Origin: BACL21 sp038141525
GTDB taxonomy: Bacteria > Bacteroidota > Bacteroidia > Flavobacteriales > Flavobacteriaceae
Assembly (NCBI GenBank): GCA_038141525.1
Contig: JAYQIF010000002.1
Location: forward strand, 124,001-188,000
Reading direction: 5' to 3'
Length of the DNA: 64,000 bases
The position numbers and the translations under genes were made by a program. Positions 29,386 to 38,982 of this stretch are shown here, one piece after another (position 1 is the stretch's first letter; each line of letters begins with the position of its first letter). The notes below the pieces were generated by a model. The model saw only the letters and a program-made list of their open reading frames with translations. It was not told where the DNA came from and did no database searches.

Positions 29386-30523
29386 ATGAACTTAGCGGCA
29401 ATATTTCCCATAACGTTACTTATATACCTGTTTTTCAAAAACATAAAAAGCCCGTTATTGGCTTTTTTTTACTTAACCTTATTGACTATCGTTATACATG
29501 CCATTGCCCATTTAAGCATCAATAACCAAGGTTTTTTCGATATCGCCGTTGCGCTTTTTGTACACGCAACTCCATTATATCTACTGGCGGGCCCAAGCTA
29601 TTTTCTGTTCATACGCTATTCCATTGGCAACAAACCAATACATTGGCTAGACGGCTTACACCTCGTACCTTTTGTGGTACAATTAATTTCAATTACCCCG
29701 TACCTGATCATCCCAATAGACGAAAAACTGATCATTGTGCAAAATATCATCAATGATCCAACATTGCAGAAGACCATGAGCTTTAATCTACTTTTCAGCA
29801 CAGAATTTGCTTACTTTTTTAGGAGCATACATTTCTTGTCTTACCTGATTTTTGGACTTATTCTTATCCGTAAAGAGGAAGGCACATCAGCTATTGCTCA
29901 GAAAAGCCTGATCGCCCTCAAACGTATCTCATGGGTTTTAATTTCCTTAATCTTCGTTTATTCAATTCACATAACATTGGTAGCCTATGGCGACAACTAC
30001 AGAAATTGGCTCATTAACCTGGCCATACTTACCGATTTTATATTATTCACTATACTTTTTATAGAATTAGCACGATATCCCGAACTACTGTATGATTCAA
30101 AAAAATTAAGCCGCGGTTATCTCAAGGAATCTCCATTTATCAATGCGGAACAATCTAAAGAGCAACTCCCAAAAGAAATCTATCGAAGCTATAGAAACGA
30201 AAATCCATTCTCTTTCCGTCGACAAAAAGTTTTTTGGCAATCCTCAGAGTAATTTTGACAATTTCGCACGAGCCATTGGACAATCCAAATATCATATTCG
30301 AAGCTTTCTAAAAATGAAAAACACTTCCTTTATGGCAATGAAAAACCAAAGTAGAATCCAAATGGCTCAAGAACTTTTAAAGTCTCAGCGCCATTACAAA
30401 ATAGAATACATAGCACAAAAATCCGGATTCGACAGTCTTTCGAACTTTTTTAAAATATTTAAAAAATCAAATAACTGTACCCCAGACGAATATAGAAAAA
30501 TGATGCTTGCCTCCCGGGATTAA
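29386..30523 (+). CDS. Membrane-anchored AraC-family transcriptional regulator (frameshifted)
   Basis: About 378 residues when restored. The N-terminal 230 residues form about seven hydrophobic segments (NLAAIFPITLLIYLFFKNIK, LFVHATPLYLLAGPSYFLF, FILFTILFIEL). The C-terminus is an AraC-type helix-turn-helix (FDNFARAIGQSKYHIRSFL, YKIEYIAQKSGFDSLSNFFK, IFKKSNNCTPDEYRK). Bacteroidota often use this layout. The frame shifts by one base in the AAAA run at about 30168-30172, joining EQSKEQLP to KKSIEAIETKIHSLS. It is divergent from the giant adhesin gene (160 bp apart), so it may control it, but no operator is visible. Confidence 0.85.
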
Positions 30524-30537
30524 ATAATCAAGCGGAT

Positions 30538-30568
30538 AAAAAAACCCCTCAGAAAACTCTGAGGGGTT
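30538..30568. terminator. Terminator shared by the AraC-family gene and tRNA-Leu
   Basis: Stem AACCCCTCAG, loop AAAACT, CTGAGGGGTT. On the minus strand it is followed by T7, directly after the tRNA. Confidence 0.85.
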
Positions 30569-30570
30569 AG

Positions 30571-30650
30571 TACCTTGGGTGGGAATCGAACCCACACTCC
30601 GAAGAACACGAGTTTGAGTCGTGCGCGTCTACCAATTCCGCCACCAAGGC
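30571..30650 (-). tRNA. tRNA-Leu (anticodon CAA)
   Basis: The reverse complement folds as a cloverleaf. Acceptor GCCTTGG pairs with CCAAGGT (first pair G-U), the D-loop contains TTGGTAGACGC, anticodon stem CACGA/TCGTG encloses loop CTCAAAC with anticodon CAA, and a long class II variable arm and T-arm GGGTTCGATTCCC follow. CCA is not encoded. It reads UUG codons. Confidence 0.93.
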
Positions 30651-30733
30651 TTAAATGGACGGCGAAAATAAACAATATTTTCAAAATGTTAGTAATTCTG
30701 CGACTCATTTTTGTGTTATGCCAATCAGACAAT

Positions 30734-30741
30734 TACATTTG
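30734..30741 (+). promoter_or_regulatory. -7 box of prs
   Basis: TACATTTG (perfect TAnnTTTG), with TTTG at 30710-30713 (20-bp gap) as the -33 element, 20 nt before the prs ATG. Confidence 0.65.
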
Positions 30742-30761
30742 TAATTTATTACCTTAAAAAC

Positions 30762-31702
30762 ATGTCGGCATCCACACCTCAACCAAAAATCTTTGCCTGT
30801 AAGCAAAGTCAAGAACTCGCTCAATCAATAGCCAAATCATTTGGAATCCCTTGGGTAACGTAATCACCTCGACCTACAGCGATGGAGAATTTCAGCCCTC
30901 TTTTGAAGAATCAGTGCGCGGAAGCCGAGTCTTCATCATCGGCTCCACTTTTCCCAACAGCGACCACCTCATGGAAATGCTCTTAATGCTGGATGCTGCC
31001 AAACGCGCCTCAGCGAGACACATTACCGCCGTGCTCCCCTATTTTGGATGGGCCAGACAAGATCGAAAAGACAAACCACGCGTGCCAATTGCTGCAAAAC
31101 TCGTAGCAAAAATGCTAGAAACGGCAGGGGCAACAAGAATTATCACTATGGATCTGCACGCTGATCAAATTCAAGGCTTTTTTGAAAAACCGGTGGATCA
31201 TTTATTTGCCTCGACGATTTTCCTTGCCCTATTTGAAATCGCTAAATCTCGAGAACTTGACTATTGCCTCTCCGGATATGGGGGGTCCAAAAGAGCCTAT
31301 GCTTATTCCAAAGCGCTGAGCAGTGATGTTGTTATCTGTTACAAGCAAAGAGCAAAAGCCAATGTTATCGAACACATGGAACTCATCGGTGATGTGGCCG
31401 GGAAAAATGTGGTACTGGTTGACGATATGGTCGATACTGCGGGGACACTAACCAAAGCTGCCGATGTCATGATGGAACGCGGTGCCCTGAGCGTCCGCGC
31501 TATTTGTACGCACCCCATACTTTCAGGCAAGGCCTACGAGCGGATAGAACAATCGCAACTGCAGGAGCTCATCATTACCGATTCAATTCCTTTGCGACAA
31601 GAGAGTCCCAAAATACGGGTTTTGAGCTGTGCCGATCTTTTTGCAGACGTTATGGTGCGGGTCAATGAAAACCAGTCCATCAGTTCAAAATTCATCATGT
31701 AG
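30762..31702 (+). CDS. prs: Ribose-phosphate pyrophosphokinase (frameshifted)
   Basis: PRPP synthetase makes 5-phosphoribosyl diphosphate from ribose-5-phosphate and ATP for nucleotide, His and Trp synthesis. The N-terminus MSASTPQPKIFACKQSQELA lies in one frame. One missing base at about 30850 (CCCTTGGG, expected CCCTTTGGG) moves the rest to another frame, and restoring it gives SFGIPLGNVITSTYSDGEFQ. Also visible are YFGWARQDRKDKPRVPI (ATP flexible loop), TRIITMDLHADQIQGFF, and the PRPP-binding loop VVLVDDMVDTAGTLTKA. The restored length is 313 residues, standard. ATG 30762 is chosen on the family N-terminus and promoter spacing. Confidence 0.95.
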
Positions 31703-31821
31703 CGTACGTTGAATCAAATAGCGTTGAAACGATAATTCTAATCACCGCGCTTTGAGCCTATAAACCTTTGCCCGCAGCCGAAAAAACGGACTCACCTTTA
31801 GCAAAAAACAAAATAAAAATT

Positions 31822-31829
31822 TACCTTTG
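31822..31829 (+). promoter_or_regulatory. -7 box of rplY
   Basis: TACCTTTG, a perfect match to TAnnTTTG, 52 nt before the ATG at 31882. The GC-rich 5' leader (GCCCCGCATTGGG region) is longer than at most genes here and could carry control signals. Confidence 0.5.
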
Positions 31830-31881
31830 CCGCCCCGCATTGGGAAAAGCCCGTATTGCGGTTAACGTTTATTAAAACAAA

Positions 31882-32529
31882 ATGAAATCAATTACAATCA
31901 ACGGACTCGAAAGAGAAAGCGTGGGTAAGGTGGCAACCAAGGCCCTACGTAATGCTGGAAAGGTTCCTTGCGTGGTATACGGAGGAGATGCGCCCATTCA
32001 CTTTTCAGCAGATGAAATCGCATTTAAGGACCTAGTTTACACCCCCGATGTACACACAGTCGTAATTGCATTAGATAACGGATCAAAAGTAGAATGTATT
32101 CTACAAGACATCCAGTTCCATCCTGTAACGGACCGTATCTTACACATTGACTTCTATCAAATTTTTGAAGACAAGGAAGTTACCTTAGAGATTCCCGTAC
32201 GTGTTACTGGAAATTCTCGTGGGGTACGAAACGGTGGAAATCTACGCATCGTAAATCGCAAACTACGGGTTAAAGCATTACCTGCAAATCTTCCTGATTT
32301 TATCGAGGCAGACATTACAGAGATGCGTATTGGTCACAAAATGTATATCGGTTCGATAGAACAAGAAAATTTCAAAATCATGCATCCAGACAATACAGTA
32401 ATCTGTCAGGTACGCACCTCACGTGCTGCTGTGGATGATTCAGTCGATGACGAAGAAGAGGATGAGGATGGTGCAGAAGCTGCAGAGAAGCTCCAGCCGC
32501 AGAAGCTCCTGCTGAGTCTTAAATTCTAA
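31882..32529 (+). CDS. rplY: 50S ribosomal protein L25/CTC (tail frameshifted)
   Basis: Long-form L25 (general stress protein CTC/TL5 type), which binds 5S rRNA. The N-terminal beta-barrel (MKSITINGLERESVGKVATK, LRNAGKVPCVVYGG) and the C-terminal TL5 beta-domain (VTLEIPVRVTGNSRGVRNGG) are present, followed by an acidic tail. As read, the end is KLQPQKLLLSLKF. One missing base near 32486 would give the usual tail EAPAAEAPAES with the stop at 32522, so the written end (32529) is probably wrong by a few bases. It is a single gene between prs and pth, with a terminator after it. Confidence 0.93.
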   Translation: MKSITINGLERESVGKVATKALRNAGKVPCVVYGGDAPIHFSADEIAFKDLVYTPDVHTVVIALDNGSKVECILQDIQFHPVTDRILHIDFYQIFEDKEVTLEIPVRVTGNSRGVRNGGNLRIVNRKLRVKALPANLPDFIEADITEMRIGHKMYIGSIEQENFKIMHPDNTVICQVRTSRAAVDDSVDDEEEDEDGAEAAEKLQPQKLLLSLKF

Positions 32530-32547
32530 CGGCTCAGAATTGTATTG

Positions 32548-32577
32548 AAAAGCATCCTCTAACGGGATGCTTTTTTT
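32548..32577 (+). terminator. Terminator after rplY
   Basis: Stem AGCATCC, loop TCTAACG, GGATGCT, followed by T7. Confidence 0.85.
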
Positions 32578-32629
32578 ATTTTTACACTTAGATCGTGCTC
32601 CATTTTTGAGAGAGACCAAGACTGTGTTT

Positions 32630-33196
32630 ATGAAAAAATTTCTCATTGTTGGTTTAGGCAATATCGGCGCGGAGTATGCCCATACGCGACACAATATTGG
32701 CATTCAAATCTTGGATTATTTTGCGGTCCATCACCAACTCAAGTGGGAAACTGTAAAATTAGGAGACCGCACTGAGTTCAAGATTAAAGGGAGGACTTTT
32801 GTTTTGCTCAAACCCAGTACGTATATGAACCTTAGCGGCAAAGCTGTGTTATACCATTTGAGACAAGAAAAATTAGAACTGGCACAGTTACTCGTCATAA
32901 CGGACGATCTAAATTTACCTTTCGGAGCAATCAGACTTAAATCAAAAGGTAGTGACGGCGGGCACAATGGTCTAAAAGACATTCAAAATACGCTACAATC
33001 AACTGTTTACCCGAGATTTCGATTTGGAATCAGCAATGAGTTTGGCAGAGGACAACAAGTGGATTACGTCTTGGGGAAATGGTCAGAGCAGGAGGAAACA
33101 TTACTGCCTGAACGGCTCCAAAAATGCCTGGAAATCATTCCTGCATTTGGACTCAGTGGACTGGCACGAACGATGAATCAATTCAATGGCACATAA
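32630..33196 (+). CDS. pth: Peptidyl-tRNA hydrolase
   Basis: Releases tRNA from stalled peptidyl-tRNA. MKKFLIVGLGNIGAEYAHTR and HNIG carry the conserved Asn and catalytic His. YMNLSGKAV, VITDDLNLPFGAIRLKSKGS and DGGHNGLKDI carry the catalytic Asp and second Asn. The protein has 188 residues. The start at 32630 rather than an upstream in-frame codon matches the family N-terminus; the upstream stretch overlaps the rplY terminator. It overlaps ribF by 11 nt, so the two are translationally linked. Confidence 0.95.
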   Translation: MKKFLIVGLGNIGAEYAHTRHNIGIQILDYFAVHHQLKWETVKLGDRTEFKIKGRTFVLLKPSTYMNLSGKAVLYHLRQEKLELAQLLVITDDLNLPFGAIRLKSKGSDGGHNGLKDIQNTLQSTVYPRFRFGISNEFGRGQQVDYVLGKWSEQEETLLPERLQKCLEIIPAFGLSGLARTMNQFNGT

Positions 33197-34142
33197 GATG
33201 CAGGTACATAGGCACGCTAAAGAGTTCCATCCTCAACGAGGGAGTGTACTGACCATTGGTACTTTTGATGGAGTACACCTGGGTCATCGTGCGATTTTGA
33301 AAAAAGTAGTAAATCAAGCGAGAGCCCGCGATTTAAATGCCGTTCTCTTGACTTTTTTTCCCCACCCAAGAATGGTTGTCCAAAAACAAACCGACCTAAA
33401 ACTGCTCAATACTTTGGAGGAAAAAACACAACTCCTGCAGGCTTTGGGCATCGATCATCTGGTGATCCGCCCCTTTACCAAAGAATTCTCACGTAAAACG
33501 GCCGTGGAATACGTGCGTGATTTATTAGTAAATCAACTCAAGGCAAAAAAAATAATTATCGGTTACGATCACAGGTTTGGACGCAATCGTACTGCCGATA
33601 TTGAAGACCTCAAAGAATACGGAAACCTCTACGACTTTGAAGTTGAAGAAATCTCTGCACAACAAAAAGACCAAGTGGCTATAAGTTCAACTAAAATTCG
33701 CAAAGCTTTGGACTGTGGCGATGTGGGGACCGCTAATGCCTATCTGGGCAGTCCTTACACCTTGAGTGGTATGGTCATTCAAGGCCAATCTATCGGGCAC
33801 ACCTTAGGGTATCCTACAGCGAATTTTATCATTGAGGAATCTTACAAATTAATCCCTCACCAAGGCGTTTATCTCAGCAAGGCCAGAATTCAGGGACAGG
33901 AATTTTTTGGGGTGACTAATATTGGCACTAACCCCACGGTCGGTGGAGTAGAGCAGCGGATTGAAACACATTTATTGAATTTTTCTGCTGATCTCTACGG
34001 CCAGAATATACAACTTCAGCTGCTGGACAGAATTCGCGACCAAAAAGTATTTCCCGATTTAGTGGCTTTAAAAAATGCGATTGCTGCCGATGTTAAGCAA
34101 GCCCAAAAGCTTATTACAAAATTCAATACAGGTGTGGTTTAA
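33186..34142 (+). CDS. ribF: Bifunctional riboflavin kinase/FAD synthetase
   Basis: Phosphorylates riboflavin to FMN and adenylylates FMN to FAD. The N-terminal FAD synthetase has SVLTIGTFDGVHLGHRAIL (the HxGH nucleotidyltransferase motif), TFFPHPR and the SSTKIRKAL segment. The C-terminal kinase has GQSIGHTLGYPTANFIIEES and LIPHQGVYL. The 318 residues are about the usual length and the frame is intact. Second gene of pth-ribF-HTTM. No FMN riboswitch is upstream, as expected inside an operon. Confidence 0.95.
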   Translation: MAHKMQVHRHAKEFHPQRGSVLTIGTFDGVHLGHRAILKKVVNQARARDLNAVLLTFFPHPRMVVQKQTDLKLLNTLEEKTQLLQALGIDHLVIRPFTKEFSRKTAVEYVRDLLVNQLKAKKIIIGYDHRFGRNRTADIEDLKEYGNLYDFEVEEISAQQKDQVAISSTKIRKALDCGDVGTANAYLGSPYTLSGMVIQGQSIGHTLGYPTANFIIEESYKLIPHQGVYLSKARIQGQEFFGVTNIGTNPTVGGVEQRIETHLLNFSADLYGQNIQLQLLDRIRDQKVFPDLVALKNAIAADVKQAQKLITKFNTGVV

Positions 34143-35451
34143 ATCGGTCGACAATATCGGGCTGATGCTTTGGCGTATCGCCTTTGGATTACTGATCACT
34201 TTAGAGTCCTTTGGCGCCATATTCACGGGGTGGGTGAAAGAAGTTTTGATCGCCCCGAGCTTTACCTTTAGCTTCATCGGTTTTGAATGGCTACAACCCC
34301 TGCCGGGTTACGGAATGTATCTCTATTATGCCCTCATGGGTCTTTGTGGTGTTGGGGTTATGATTGGTTTTCGCTATCGAAGCAGTATGTTTCTTTTTGC
34401 TTTACTCTGGACGGGATCTTATTTGATGCAAAAATCGGCCTACAACAATCACTACTACCTGTTGTGCTTGCTCTCTTGGATTATGGTTTTCCTTCCTGCA
34501 GCCAAAGACTTGTCTTGGGACGCCCTAAAAACGGCTAAACGAAGTACACTGATGCCTTATTGGGTCCTGATCTTGATGATTGGTCAGGTGTGGATTGTCT
34601 TCACCTACGCTGCCTTGGCTAAACTCTATCCCGACTGGCTCGATGGAGGGGTAATTGCCGTATTTATGGAAGGCAAAAAAAGCTATCCGATCATTGGACC
34701 ATGGCTCCAAGTTGAATTGCTTCAAAAAACACTCATTTGGGGCGGTATTTTCTTTGACGCCCTGATTATTCCGGCTCTGCTCTGGCGACGCACACGAGTT
34801 TTTGCTTTTTTGTTGTCTCTTGGATTTCATTTATTCAATTCCATTGTTTTTCAAATCGGCATCTTTCCGTATATGAGTATTGCGTTTGCCTTTTTGTTTT
34901 TCTCACCTCAGACCCTGAGAGAAAAATTCGACTGGCTGACCCATCGATTCGAAAATCGAGGAGATTTCCAAAGCAGAGCAGGTCTTGAGCATAATCCCTC
35001 AAACCACTGGATCCCGGCACTTATCGTGCTTTATCTCGTAATACAGGTTGTGCTACCGCTACGTCATCATCTGATTCAAGACGCGGTACTTTGGACTGAA
35101 GAGGGGCACCGCATGAGTTGGCGCATGATGCTCCGTGCCCGTAAAGGCATTACAAGTTTCTATGTGATGGAACCTGGCACTGGGATAAAATCTGTGTATC
35201 CGTTGCAGCATTTAGTGACCCAAAAACAACGCAAAATGCTCGCAACTCATCCCGACTTTATTTGGCAAATGGCCCAAAAAATAAAGTCTATCGAAGCGGC
35301 TAAGGGCCGCACGGTAGAAGTTTATGTGAGAAGCCGTGTGAGCATCAACGATCGTGAGTACGCGCCCTTTATTGATCCCGATGTGAATCTCGCTGAAGAA
35401 CCCTGGGACCCCTGGCGACATCACAGTTGGATTCTACCGAGTCCATTTTGA
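34132..35451 (+). CDS. HTTM-domain membrane protein (VKGC-like)
   Basis: About 440 residues with a horizontally-transferred transmembrane (HTTM) domain, related to the membrane part of vitamin K-dependent gamma-carboxylase. It has several helices (LMLWRIAFGLLITLESFGAI, YGMYLYYALMGLCGVGVMIG, VLILMIGQVWIVFTYAALAK) and conserved loops (NNHYYLLCLLSW, AKLYPDWLDG, GFHLFNS). The substrate is unknown in bacteria. The start is taken as GTG 34132 (overlapping the ribF stop by 11 nt, like pth/ribF), because an earlier in-frame codon at 34075 would overlap ribF by 68 nt. The start is uncertain. Confidence 0.82.
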   Translation: MWFKSVDNIGLMLWRIAFGLLITLESFGAIFTGWVKEVLIAPSFTFSFIGFEWLQPLPGYGMYLYYALMGLCGVGVMIGFRYRSSMFLFALLWTGSYLMQKSAYNNHYYLLCLLSWIMVFLPAAKDLSWDALKTAKRSTLMPYWVLILMIGQVWIVFTYAALAKLYPDWLDGGVIAVFMEGKKSYPIIGPWLQVELLQKTLIWGGIFFDALIIPALLWRRTRVFAFLLSLGFHLFNSIVFQIGIFPYMSIAFAFLFFSPQTLREKFDWLTHRFENRGDFQSRAGLEHNPSNHWIPALIVLYLVIQVVLPLRHHLIQDAVLWTEEGHRMSWRMMLRARKGITSFYVMEPGTGIKSVYPLQHLVTQKQRKMLATHPDFIWQMAQKIKSIEAAKGRTVEVYVRSRVSINDREYAPFIDPDVNLAEEPWDPWRHHSWILPSPF

Positions 35452-35503
35452 GTAAATTCTCACAAAGAATCTACCTGGGGCCACAAAAGCACCTAATTTT
35501 CGC

Positions 35504-35511
35504 TAAATTTG
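35504..35511 (+). promoter_or_regulatory. -7 box of serS
   Basis: TAAATTTG, a perfect TAnnTTTG, 20 nt before the serS ATG at 35532. It supports that start over an in-frame ATG at 35427 that lies inside the preceding gene. Confidence 0.6.
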
Positions 35512-35531
35512 ACCCGCTAAACTCAGCCAAA

Positions 35532-36815
35532 ATGTTACAAGTATCCCAGATTCGAGAGCAATACGATCAATCCATTGAGGCCTTGGCCAAAAGGGGTTTT
35601 GATGCCAGAGAAGTTTTTGAGCGCGTCTTAAAATTAGACGAACAAAGACGTGCCACTCAAGCTCAGTTAGACGAGACTTTGGCTCAATCCAATACTTTTT
35701 CAAAAGAAATAGGCCAATTGTTCAAAAATGGTGAGCCACAAAAAGCCAATATTCTCAAAGAAAAAACCACTGCCCTAAAGGCACAAGCCAAAACCTTGCA
35801 GGAGCAACTCGGGGATGCTGCTCAAGCGCTCACCGAGCTCCTCTGGACCATTCCGAACATTCCAAATGCATTGGTGCCCTCTGGCAGCAGCGAAAACGAC
35901 AACCAAGTGGTTTTGGAGTCAGGAGAAATTCCTACGTTACACCCAGAGGCGCTACCACACTGGGAACTCGCCAAAATTTACGATTTGATTGATTTTGAGT
36001 TAGGGGTCAAAATCACTGGGGCAGGATTTCCCGTCTATAAAGGTTACGGGGCGCGGCTACAGCGTGGCCTGATTGCTTATTTTTTGGATAAAAATACCAA
36101 AGCGGGGTATACAGAATATCAAGTCCCACACCTGGTGAATGAGGCCTCGGGTTTTGGCACCGGTCAATTACCCGACAAAGAGGGGCAAATGTACCATGTT
36201 ACCGTAGACAATCTTTATTTGATTCCTACAGCCGAAGTGCCTGTAACCAATTTATTTCGTGATGTTTTGCTCAATCAAAGCGACCTCCCGGTATGCTGCA
36301 CTGGCTATACCCCTTGTTTTCGAAGAGAAGCCGGAAGTTATGGCGCCCATGTACGCGGTCTCAATCGACTGCATCAATTTGACAAAGTAGAAATTGTCCG
36401 TATAGAGCACCCTGACCATAGTTATGCCGCCTTGGAGGGTATGGTCGAGCATGTTCAAGACATTCTGAGCGAACTACAATTACCTTATCGCATCTTGAGG
36501 CTGTGCGGTGGAGACCTTGGTTTTACATCGGCTTTGACCTATGACTTTGAAGTCTTTTCAACGGCACAGGACCGCTGGCTAGAAATATCATCGGTATCAA
36601 ACTTCGAAACCTATCAAGCCAACCGACTCAAATTGCGTTTTAAAGACACCAACGGTAAAAATCAATTGGCTCATACGCTCAACGGCAGCGCTTTGGCTTT
36701 ACCGAGAGTTATGGCAGGCCTGCTCGAAAATTGTCAAACACCTGAGGGCATAAAAATCCCAGAGGTTTTGGTCCCCTATTGCGGATTTGACTTTATTCCC
36801 GCCCCTAAGGGATAA
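35532..36815 (+). CDS. serS: Seryl-tRNA synthetase
   Basis: Class II synthetase charging tRNA-Ser, 427 residues. It has the N-terminal coiled-coil arm (FDAREVFERVLKLDEQRRAT to about residue 110), motif 2 (CFRREAGSYGAHVRGLNRLH, QFDKVEIV) and motif 3 (LNGSALALPRVMAGLLENCQ). The start MLQVSQIREQYDQSIEALAK is chosen on family and promoter evidence. The upstream in-frame extension would overlap the HTTM gene by 25 nt and lacks similarity. Confidence 0.95.
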   Translation: MLQVSQIREQYDQSIEALAKRGFDAREVFERVLKLDEQRRATQAQLDETLAQSNTFSKEIGQLFKNGEPQKANILKEKTTALKAQAKTLQEQLGDAAQALTELLWTIPNIPNALVPSGSSENDNQVVLESGEIPTLHPEALPHWELAKIYDLIDFELGVKITGAGFPVYKGYGARLQRGLIAYFLDKNTKAGYTEYQVPHLVNEASGFGTGQLPDKEGQMYHVTVDNLYLIPTAEVPVTNLFRDVLLNQSDLPVCCTGYTPCFRREAGSYGAHVRGLNRLHQFDKVEIVRIEHPDHSYAALEGMVEHVQDILSELQLPYRILRLCGGDLGFTSALTYDFEVFSTAQDRWLEISSVSNFETYQANRLKLRFKDTNGKNQLAHTLNGSALALPRVMAGLLENCQTPEGIKIPEVLVPYCGFDFIPAPKG

Positions 36816-36868
36816 GGATTTTTACAGCGAACGTCTGTCCATCTCGAGACATGTGGTATCTTTAAAGC

Positions 36869-38646
36869 ATGAGACTTCGGATTTTTGTTTTGGTCATGAT
36901 TGTATTTTGTGCTCCGGTTTGGGCACAAAAAGAGTATTTGGCCCAAAACTACTTTGAACAAGGGGCTTACGATAAAGCCTTGACCCTTTACCAGCGCCTT
37001 GTCGAGCAGCAACCACGCCAACCAAAATACGTTTTAGGCCTGGTCAAGACTTACCAACAACTCAGTAAGTTTTCTGAGGCCGAAAATTTACTCAAAGCCA
37101 GAACAAAAGGCCAGAGAGTCTACCCTTTGTATTTTGTGGCACTGGCCAATAATTTCAACATTCAGCGTCAAGGAGATTCTGCCAAAGTTTATATCGACAA
37201 AGCACTCGAGTATGCCTTTGAGCAACCCAATTATACCATTTCTATCGGCAAAGCACTCAGCGATTTGAGTCTCTTAGAATCTGCTCGGGATCTCTACCAA
37301 GGGGTCATGCAACGATTTCCAGAAAAAAATTACAACCTGCAATTAGCACGGGTTTTTGGCGAGCTTGGAGCACTAGAGCCCATGTTTGAAACCTACTTAA
37401 GTTTGATGGAAGCCACGCCTAGGTATATTCCAAGCATCCAGCGTTATCTTGAGACTTATGTCACTCAAGACCCGTTAAACCCTGGAAATGTCATGCTCAA
37501 AACGGCCCTACTCAAACGATTGGCCGAGAGACAGGAGCCCTTGTATAATAAACTTTTGAGTTGGTTGTTTACTCAGCAAAAGGAATATTTTAAGGCCTTT
37601 GTTCAAGAAAAAGCCCTGTTCATGCGCAGTGAAGGGGATTTAGATGGCATCAAACAACTCGGGTATGCCGCTTTGAACGATCTCAATCTCAAAATGGCCA
37701 AAACCATATTTAACTATGTTTTAAGTCATGCCGTGGATCCACGTGAGCGCCTCTCTGCCCATCTCCAGATTTTGCGCATAGACCGTCAATTAGAGGAGCG
37801 TCCTCTGGATCAAGTTGATTCAAACTATACGCAATTGATTCAAGAATATCCATCCATAGACCAGACCCAACTATTGCTGGATTATGCCGATTTTCTGGCT
37901 TTTGAATACAATGAAAATCAAAGGGCAATAGCACTTTTGGGTCAAGCGGCAGATCGAGCACAAAAATCTTATGCCGAGGGACGATTGCGTTTGCTCCTGG
38001 GAGATATTTTAGTGTTTAACGGACGCTACAACGACGCATTGATCAACTACGCCTTGGTGCAAAGCGTTCTCAAAGATGATGACTTAGCTCAAGAAGCGAA
38101 ATTTAAGGAAGCACAAACGAGTTATTTTCGTGGTGATTTTAAGTGGGCACAAACTCAGTTAAAGGTCCTAAAGTCCTCTACAGCACAAAAAATGTCCAAC
38201 GATGCCATCGCCCTCAACGTACCCATTAGCGAGAACACTTTGGAAGATTCGACACAAACTGCCTTAAAAAAGTTTGCTTCGGCTCAATTACTGATGCATC
38301 AAAAAAAATACCCACAAGCCATTGAGGCGCTTGAAACACTTCAAAAGAGGAACAAACCGATCGTCTTGCCGATGATGTCCTCTATAATCTGGGTCAGCTT
38401 TACGTGCTCACTAAGGCGCCGTCCCTGGGTAAAGACCGATGGGAAAACCTCATTAGTCAATACCCGGATAGTGTCTACATCGATGATGCGCTTTATGCTT
38501 TGGCCCAGCTTATGCTCAGTGAATTCAATGCCCCGCAGGAGGCCAAATCCTATCTCGAAGACATCATTTTTAATCATGCCGACAGCATCTATTTTATTGC
38601 GGCTCAGAAACAATACAGAACCTTACGTGGGGATCAAATTAATTAA
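36869..38646 (+). CDS. Exported tetratricopeptide-repeat protein (frameshifted)
   Basis: About 592 residues: signal peptide (MRLRIFVLVMIVFCAPVWAQ) and many TPR-like helical pairs (YLAQNYFEQGAYDKALTLYQ, GRLRLLLGDILVFNGRYNDA, SAQLLMHQKKYPQAIEALET). A missing G at about 38347-38350 breaks the frame; restoring it gives LETLQKEEQTDRLADDVLYN, LGQLYVLTK and a last TPR ending in RGDQIN. It is a scaffold-type periplasmic or outer-membrane-facing protein with an unknown partner. First gene of a close-spaced series with DUF4286, rsmA and mgtE. Confidence 0.85.
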
Positions 38647-38670
38647 ATACCGCGCAAAGCACTTAAGTCT

Positions 38671-38982
38671 ATGTACATATACAACGTCACGATCACCCTG
38701 GAGCCCGAAATTGAAGCCCAATGGCTCAATTGGATGCGACAAGAGCATATTCCCGAAATGATCGCTACAGGTAAATTTATCGGTGCGCTTATGACCAAAG
38801 TAATCACTGATCAAGACTTAGGCGGCCCCACATATTCGGTTCAATACCGATGTAACAATAAAGCGGTACTTCAAAATTACTATGTCGAGGATGCCGAGAA
38901 TATGCGGGCAAAAAGCGCTCCATTTGCTGGAAAATTTATCGCTTTTCGCACAGAACTCGATGTGATTCAAGAATTCTCATGA
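38671..38982 (+). CDS. DUF4286 family protein
   Basis: A 103-residue protein, MYIYNVTITLEPEIEAQWLN and WMRQEHIPEMIATGKF, the typical DUF4286 opening with a ferredoxin-like (dimeric alpha-beta barrel) look. No catalytic residues are known. It overlaps rsmA by the 4-nt ATGA, so it is translated with it. This neighbourhood with rsmA is common in flavobacteria. Confidence 0.88.
   Translation: MYIYNVTITLEPEIEAQWLNWMRQEHIPEMIATGKFIGALMTKVITDQDLGGPTYSVQYRCNNKAVLQNYYVEDAENMRAKSAPFAGKFIAFRTELDVIQEFS

Noticed and set aside
32527..33190. A riboswitch upstream of ribF, metG or mgtE
   Set aside because: ribF and mgtE start inside or against the preceding gene, and metG starts 5 nt after its -7 box, leaving no room for an aptamer. 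No FMN, SAM or Mg sensing fold was seen.
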